11,446 bases of DNA, taken from contig CAZBQG010000143.1 in assembly GCA_964493945.1 (NCBI GenBank), positions 1-11,446 of the forward strand. The letters are read 5' to 3'. The stretch is from CAZBQG01 sp964493945 (GTDB lineage Bacteria; Pseudomonadota; Alphaproteobacteria; Rhodospirillales; UBA2165). Under the pieces are notes generated by a model. It was not told where the DNA came from and did not search any database. It saw only the letters and a list, made by a program, of their open reading frames with translations. The translations under genes and the position numbers were made by a program. This document shows, one piece after another, positions 6,936 through 11,446 of this stretch (within the stretch, counting starts at the first letter, position 1; the number at the start of each line of letters is the position of its first letter).

Positions 6936-6959
6936 CAGAGTCTGCATAAACCCTAGATT
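6932..6959 (+). promoter_or_regulatory. Sigma-70-type promoter for thrS-infC
   Basis: A perfect TTGACA (6932-6937) overlaps the GT9 stop codon (TGA at 6933-6935). After a 16-bp spacer comes TAGATT (6954-6959; 4 of 6 matches to TATAAT). The predicted transcript starts near 6966, giving a leader of about 28 bases before the thrS ATG at 6994. This would let thrS be expressed independently of the glycosyltransferases. Consensus match and position only. Confidence 0.6.
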
Positions 6960-6993
6960 TGCCTGCCCGAACAACCTTGGAACAATAGCCGAC

Positions 6994-8907
6994 ATGGTCG
7001 CACTCACGCTCCCGGACGGATCCCTTCGCAGCTATGACGAGCCGGTCACCGGCGCCCGGCTGGCCGCCGATATCGGCCCCGGCCTGGCCAAGGCGGCGCT
7101 GGCCGTGCGCATCGATGGCGAGATGAAGGACCTAGCCGCCGAGATATGCGAAGATGCGGAAATCTCCATCGTCACCGGCAAGGACGAGGACGCGCTGGAA
7201 CTTCTGCGCCATGACGCGGCCCATGTGATGGCCGAGGCGGTCAAGGAGCTCTACCCCGAAACCCAGGTGACCATCGGGCCAGCAATCGAGAACGGCTTTT
7301 ATTACGATTTTGCCAGGCCCGAGCCCTTTACGCCCGAGGATCTGGAAAAGATCGAAGCGCGCATGCGCGATATCGTCAAGCGCGACGAGACCATCGCAAG
7401 AGAAAATTGGGACCGGAACGAGGCCGTCGCCCTGTTTGACGGCATGGGAGAATCCTATAAGGCGGAGCTGATCGCCGCGATCCCCGAGGATCAGGAGATC
7501 GGCCTCTACCGCCAGGGCGAGTTCGTCGATCTTTGCCGGGGCCCCCATCTGCCATCGACAGGCAAGCTGGGCACGGCGTTTAAGCTGATGAAACTGGCCG
7601 GCGCCTATTGGCGGGGTGATTCCAAAAACGAAATGCTGCAACGCATCTACGGCACGGCCTGGGCGACGGACAAGCAGCTCAAATCTTATTTGCATATGCT
7701 GGAGGAGGCGGAAAAGCGCGACCATCGCCGCCTGGGCCGGGAGATGGATCTGTTTCATATGCAGGAAGAGGCCATGGGCTCGGTCTTCTGGCATGCCAAG
7801 GGCTGGCAGACCTACCGGTTGATCATCGATTATGTGCGGGCCCGGCTGGAGGCGGCCGATTATGTGGAGGTCAACACGCCCCAACTGGTGGACCGCTCCT
7901 TGTGGGAGGATTCGGGCCATTGGGAGAAATTCCGCGAACATATGTTCGTCTCCGAAGCCGAGGAACGGATTCTGGCCATCAAGCCCATGAACTGCCCCTG
8001 CCATGTGCAGATTTTCCGCCAAGGCATCAAAAGCTACCGCGACCTTCCCTTGCGCATGGCCGAGTTCGGCTCATGCCACCGCAACGAGCCGTCTGGCGCG
8101 CTGCACGGGCTGATGCGGGCCCGCGCCTTCACCCAGGATGACGCCCATATTTTCTGCACGGAAGATCAGATCACGTCTGAGACCACCGATTTTTGTGCGC
8201 TGCTGATGAGCATCTATAAGGATTTCGGGTTTGACGAAGTGCGCATCAAATTCGCCGACCGCCCCCCCGTCAGGGCCGGCGACGATGCCACCTGGGACAA
8301 AGCGGAAGCGGCACTGACCCGGGCAGTGGAAGCGGCCGGGCTGGAATACGAACCCAATCCCGGTGAAGGCGCCTTTTACGGACCCAAGCTGGAATTCGTG
8401 CTGCGCGATGCCATCGGGCGCGATTGGCAATGCGGCACGCTGCAGGTGGATTTCGTATTGCCCGAAAGGCTCGATGCCAATTATGTGGGCGAGGACGGGA
8501 ACAAACACCGCCCGGTCATGCTGCACCGGGCGGTTCTGGGTTCCCTGGAACGCTTTTTTGGCATTCTGATCGAACAGTTTGCCGGGCGCTTTCCTTTGTG
8601 GCTGGCCCCGGTCCAGGTGGTGGTGGCGACCATAACCTCCGAGGCCGACGCCTATGGAAGCGAGGTTTTGGAAGCTTTCAAGGCGGCAGGCCTCAGGGCC
8701 GAGCTGGATCTGCGTAACGAAAAGATAAACTACAAAATCCGGGAACATTCCCATACCCTGATCCCCCTGATCGCCGTGTTGGGTGCCCGCGAGGCCGAAG
8801 AGCGCACGGTGGCGCTCCGGCGCCTGGGCGGAAAGGCGCAAGAAGTCCTTGCGCTGGATGAGCTAGTTGCTAGACTGTTGGATGAAGTGGCCATGCCCGG
8901 CGGGTAA
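6994..8907 (+). CDS. thrS: Threonyl-tRNA synthetase
   Basis: Charges tRNA-Thr with threonine in the cytoplasm and removes mischarged serine. The 637 residues are full length. Domains in order: TGS domain (about 1-62); editing domain with HDAAH (His73, His77) and DLCRGPHLPSTG (Cys181, His185); class II catalytic core from about 245 with KPMNCPCHVQIF (Cys334), motif 2 EFGSCHRNEPSGALHGLMRAR (357-377, Arg363), TQDDAHIF (His385) and motif 3 RPVMLHRAVLGSLERFF (506-522, His511); anticodon-binding domain from about 535. The positions of Cys334, His385 and His511 are those of the zinc ligands in the E. coli enzyme. The start ATG 6994 has only a weak ribosome binding site. A promoter precedes it and infC follows after 133 bp, a very common pairing. 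Confidence 0.99.
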   Translation: MVALTLPDGSLRSYDEPVTGARLAADIGPGLAKAALAVRIDGEMKDLAAEICEDAEISIVTGKDEDALELLRHDAAHVMAEAVKELYPETQVTIGPAIENGFYYDFARPEPFTPEDLEKIEARMRDIVKRDETIARENWDRNEAVALFDGMGESYKAELIAAIPEDQEIGLYRQGEFVDLCRGPHLPSTGKLGTAFKLMKLAGAYWRGDSKNEMLQRIYGTAWATDKQLKSYLHMLEEAEKRDHRRLGREMDLFHMQEEAMGSVFWHAKGWQTYRLIIDYVRARLEAADYVEVNTPQLVDRSLWEDSGHWEKFREHMFVSEAEERILAIKPMNCPCHVQIFRQGIKSYRDLPLRMAEFGSCHRNEPSGALHGLMRARAFTQDDAHIFCTEDQITSETTDFCALLMSIYKDFGFDEVRIKFADRPPVRAGDDATWDKAEAALTRAVEAAGLEYEPNPGEGAFYGPKLEFVLRDAIGRDWQCGTLQVDFVLPERLDANYVGEDGNKHRPVMLHRAVLGSLERFFGILIEQFAGRFPLWLAPVQVVVATITSEADAYGSEVLEAFKAAGLRAELDLRNEKINYKIREHSHTLIPLIAVLGAREAEERTVALRRLGGKAQEVLALDELVARLLDEVAMPGG

Positions 8908-9025
8908 ATCCGGGTGGCCGTCCGAAGAATTAACCAAGGAAGACGAAAAAGTCTTTCATCGCTGCCTGGGGCTCTTAATTCAAGGCTTTAAGCTAACAAT
9001 TGTCCCAGCAAGATGAAGGCCGGTC

Positions 9026-9043
9026 AGAGGAGATTTGTAGATA
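9026..9043 (+). promoter_or_regulatory. Ribosome binding site and ATA start codon of infC
   Basis: AGAGGAG (9026-9032) lies 8 bases before ATA at 9041-9043. The codon just before the ATA in the same frame is TAG (9038-9040), so translation cannot begin upstream. The next possible conventional start in frame is GTG 9125, which would remove 28 conserved-looking residues and has no comparable ribosome binding site. Confidence 0.8.
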
Positions 9044-9577
9044 GCGAGACCACCAGTTAACGCCCGTCCAACCCGTGAGGGACTGAGCGTAAATGAATCA
9101 ATCGATGCCGCTTCCGTACGCCTCGTGGAGGCCGATGGTGAGATGGTCGGCATCGTTCCCATTGATGAAGCATTGCAAAAAGCCGAAATGGCCGGCCTGG
9201 ATCTGGTGGAAGTTTCCCCCGGATCGGACCCGCCCGTTTGCAAGATTCTGGATTACGGCAAGCTCAAATACGAAAACCAGAAGAAAAAGAGCGAAGCCCG
9301 TAAAAAACAGAAGACCATTGATGTCAAGGAAATCAAAATGCGGCCCGGCATTGATGAGCATGACTATCAGGTCAAGATGCGCTCCATGCGGCGGTTCATC
9401 GATTCCGGCGACAAGGTCAAAGTGACACTCCGCTTCCGGGGCCGCGAAATGGCTCATCAGGAGCTGGGCGCCAAGGTTCTTGAAAGGGTGCGGCGCGAAA
9501 TGGAAGAGGCCGCCAAGGTGGAACAATTCCCCAAGATGGAAGGCCGCCAGATGATCATGGTCATCGCACCCAGGTAA
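9041..9577 (+). CDS. infC: Translation initiation factor IF-3 (ATA start)
   Basis: Binds the 30S subunit, prevents premature 50S joining and checks the start codon. 178 residues from ATA 9041, a normal length. Seen: N-domain VNESIDAASVRLVEADGEMV (17-36), GIVPIDEALQKAEMAGLDLVEVSP (37-60), PVCKILDYGKLKYE (65-78), a lysine-rich linker (about 79-92), then the C-domain with VKEIKMRPGIDEHDYQVK (95-112), GDKVKVTLRFRGREMAH (123-139) and a closing EGRQMIMVIAPR. Known: infC commonly uses a rare AUU, AUC or AUA start, and IF-3 represses its own translation by rejecting non-AUG starts; the ATA seen here fits that control. The 133-bp leader contains one short stem (about 8938-8956) but no clear promoter, so it may be transcribed with thrS. 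A terminator follows directly, so rpmI and rplT are not in this transcript. Confidence 0.97.
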   Translation: MARPPVNARPTREGLSVNESIDAASVRLVEADGEMVGIVPIDEALQKAEMAGLDLVEVSPGSDPPVCKILDYGKLKYENQKKKSEARKKQKTIDVKEIKMRPGIDEHDYQVKMRSMRRFIDSGDKVKVTLRFRGREMAHQELGAKVLERVRREMEEAAKVEQFPKMEGRQMIMVIAPR

Positions 9578-9604
9578 AATCTATACTGGTATGGTCTTTA
9601 AGAT

Positions 9605-9634
9605 GCGCCCGCCTCGCGATGGTGGGCGTTTTTT
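9605..9634 (+). terminator. Intrinsic terminator after infC
   Basis: CGCCCGCC (9606-9613) pairs with GGTGGGCG (9621-9628) across a 7-base loop TCGCGAT: eight pairs with one G-T wobble. Six Ts (9629-9634) follow. It sits 28 bases after the infC stop codon and should end the thrS-infC transcript. Confidence 0.92.
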
Positions 9635-9649
9635 GTAATTTTGAGGTGC

Positions 9650-9677
9650 TTGGCAAAGCTCCCAATTACTCTAAAAT
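9650..9677 (+). promoter_or_regulatory. Sigma-70-type promoter of the PAS sensor gene
   Basis: TTGGCA (9650-9655; 5 of 6 matches) is followed, after 16 bp, by TAAAAT (9672-9677; 5 of 6 matches). It lies just after the infC terminator and about 43 bp before the ATG at 9720, so the sensor gene looks like its own transcription unit. GGGAG (9709-9713) provides a ribosome binding site 6 bases before that ATG. Confidence 0.6.
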
Positions 9678-9719
9678 AATCCGGTGAGTAGGGCATGATG
9701 CGCAGTACGGGAGCAGGCA

Positions 9720-11446
9720 ATGATGGATAAAAGCCTGACGGGGGGAGATCAGGGCGCCCGGCCGATCAGCGATGAAACCTTCCGCGAATTGTTCGATCAC
9801 AGCCTCACCGGCATTGAAATCGTCGAAGAGGGCGGGTGTGTCGCCTATGTGAACGAGGCTTTCTGTTCCGCGCTCGGATATAGCCCGGCGGAGATTCTGG
9901 GCAGCCAGGCGCGGGACCACACCCATCCCGAAGATTTGCGCCTTGCCGAAAGCGAAAAGAAAAAACTGCTCAGCGGCAAATTGAAAAGTTTTGAATTCGA
10001 AAAACGCTTTTTGCATAAAAAAGGCCATGCGGTCTGGGCCCGCATGAAGATTTCCGGTATTGAGAATCCGACGGGCGGCAATTTCGTCTTTCTCTGCCAG
10101 ATGGCCGACATCACCGAACATAAGCGGATCGAAACCGAATTGTTGGAAAGCCGGGGCATGCTGCAAGGCTATCTGGAGGCAACCAGCGATCTTAGGGCCG
10201 TGGTCGAGCCCGACAGAACCATCCTCGCGGTGAACCGGCATTTGGCCGATTTTTGGGAAAAGGATCACGCCTCAATCATCGACCGGAATTTCTACGATCT
10301 GGCCCCGCCCCGCTCCATCACCCGCCGCCAGAGCCAGATGGCCGAGGTGATGGAAACCAGGCAACCCGTATACGAAACTTTTAAGCGCCTGTCCGAAGAG
10401 GAGGAATGGGCCGAATCCTGGGCCTATCCCGTACTCAACGACAAGGGCGAAGTGAGGCGCACCGTATTTTGCTACAAGGACATCACCGACCGCATCCAGG
10501 CCCAGGAGGTGTACCGCCAGAGCGAGGAACTGGTCAGCACCTTCCTTGACGCTGCCCAGGAAACCGCCACCGTTGTCGGGTTGGACGGCACCATCACCAC
10601 GGTCAGCCCCATTTTTGCAAGGCGCGTCGGGAAAAGCGAAAAGTAGCTCATCGGCAATAATTATTTCGATATGGTTTCGGCCAATCTGGCGATCCACCGC
10701 AAACGCCATATGGCCGAGGTTTTGCGCACGGGAAAACCGGCTTTTGATTTCGACTGGGTTCATCCCGGCACCGGGGAGAAATGCAATATCTGGGCCTATC
10801 CGGTCTTCGGCAAGGATGAAGAAATTATCGGGCTCGCCTTCTATTTTCAGACCGAAGATGAATTGGAAGAAGAAAGCCAAAAAGGCGAGAGCCGCGACCG
10901 GACGCTGAACGCGCTTCTAGACGTGTGGCCGATCTGGCCACCGTGATCGAGCTGGACGGGACCATTCATAACGTCAATCCCCGGCTCGCCAAACTGCAGG
11001 ATTCCGATTGTGGAGATCCGGTCGGGAAGGATTTTTTTGACGTGGCGCCGCCGGAAGCGGCGAAACGCCTCCGGCGCAATCTGGTGGAAATCATGGCGTC
11101 GGGAAAACCGACCCACGAAAGCAATATCACGACCTGCCTCACGGGAAGCCTGGCCAATAACTGGGCCTTTCCCATATTCGATGATAAAGACCAAATCCAC
11201 CGTATCGCCTTCGTCACCCAATATATTTCCGGGCAAAAAGAATCCGAACAGGCCATGGCCAAAACCGAGGCCCGTCAAAATGCCCTGTTCGAAGGCGTCA
11301 GCGATTCCATATTCATCAGCGATGTGGAAACCCACCAATTCCTGGAGGTCAACGAGAATGCCGCCCGCAGGCTCGGCTATTCAAGAGAAGAACTTCTCAC
11401 CATGCGCATTGAGGATATCAGACCCTCCACGTGCGACGCGGGCCTC
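9720..11446 (+). pseudogene. Multi-PAS sensor protein, interrupted and cut by the window end
   Basis: Seen: five PAS-type domains in series. PAS1 (about 20-135) has YVNEAFCSALGYSPAEILG and ends ADITEHKRIE. PAS2, PAS3 and PAS4 share motifs: VVEPDRT/VVGLDGT/VIELDGT and FYDLAPP/YFDMVSA/FFDVAPP, each spaced exactly 124 residues apart. PAS5 begins at about 11270 (LFEGVSDSIFISD, LEVNENAARRLGYS). The frame is broken twice: TAG at 10644-10646 where GAG or AAG is expected (KSE-x-LIGNNYFDM), and one base missing near 10923. In the corrected frame it stays open to the last base. Known: such arrays sense ligands, redox state or light and usually precede a histidine kinase, diguanylate cyclase or similar output; that output lies outside the window. 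No transmembrane segment is visible, so cytoplasmic sensing is likely. Sequencing error is a real alternative to decay. Confidence 0.85.

Noticed and set aside
7132..8841. Long reverse-strand frames opposite thrS (7132-8022 and 8071-8841)
   Set aside because: thrS is complete and conserved on the other strand; these are shadows of its codon bias.
8938..8956. Short stem in the infC leader as a riboswitch or attenuator
   Set aside because: Only about five to seven weak pairs around a GAAAAA loop, no T-tract and no alternative structure, so no regulatory RNA can be supported.
9694..9729. Eleven-residue leader frame overlapping the start of the sensor gene
   Set aside because: ATG codons at 9694 and 9697 open a frame ending at TAA 9727-9729, but it has no informative sequence and is expected by chance.
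10644..10646. Stop-codon reassignment (TAG read as an amino acid)
   Set aside because: Only one internal TAG is seen, and the hydrolase and TPR genes appear to end at TAG at sensible lengths, so a single mutation or sequencing error is simpler.
10915..10930. Programmed frameshift in the sensor gene
   Set aside because: No slippery heptamer or downstream structure is visible, and the shift equals exactly one missing base in an otherwise constant 372-bp repeat, which fits a deletion.

Overview
The window looks like a stretch of an alphaproteobacterial chromosome, probably Rhodospirillales-like, from a draft or metagenome assembly. The grounds are a GC-rich composition with codon bias to match, a glutathione-S-transferase-fold protein ending in the tail I associate with FzlA (the FtsZ-binding division protein of Alphaproteobacteria) next to uppP, and an LPS-type glycosyltransferase pair leading into thrS-infC. 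A run of ten Ns at 340-349 marks an assembly join.

Layout. 173-1003 (-) is an exported tetratricopeptide-repeat (TPR) protein gene that is broken: a TAA stop directly follows the signal peptide, one base is missing near 385, and the N run lies inside it. 1004-1487 is intergenic and holds a 15-bp tandem repeat plus a palindrome sharing its core, resembling a mobile-element remnant. 1488-2321 (-) is uppP (undecaprenyl-diphosphate phosphatase). Divergent from it are a FzlA-like protein (2469-3137, +) and a YeeZ-like NAD-binding epimerase/SDR (3148-4005, +, TTG start). An ABHD10-like alpha/beta hydrolase (4006-4770, -) converges on the epimerase with no base between their stop codons. A GT4 glycosyltransferase (4774-6006, +) and a GT9 heptosyltransferase-like protein (6003-6935, +) overlap by 4 bp. 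Then come thrS (6994-8907), with a good sigma-70-type promoter overlapping the GT9 stop codon, and infC (9041-9577), which appears to start at ATA. A strong intrinsic terminator (9605-9634) ends this block.

After the terminator a new promoter drives a large multi-PAS sensor protein gene (9720 to beyond the window end). As given, it carries an amber stop at 10644-10646 and a one-base deletion near 10923. Three of its PAS domains form an exact 124-residue tandem repeat once that base is restored.

How the genes relate: uppP (lipid carrier recycling), the FzlA-like protein (division) and the two glycosyltransferases (surface glycan, probably LPS core) all touch the cell envelope; thrS and infC are core translation genes. 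The genes between 1488 and 9577 read as intact, while both flanking genes carry a nonsense codon and a one-base deletion. That pattern suggests either decay of accessory genes or poorer sequence quality at the contig edges. I found no defence system, CRISPR array, prophage, tRNA or rRNA, and no clearly new biological system.
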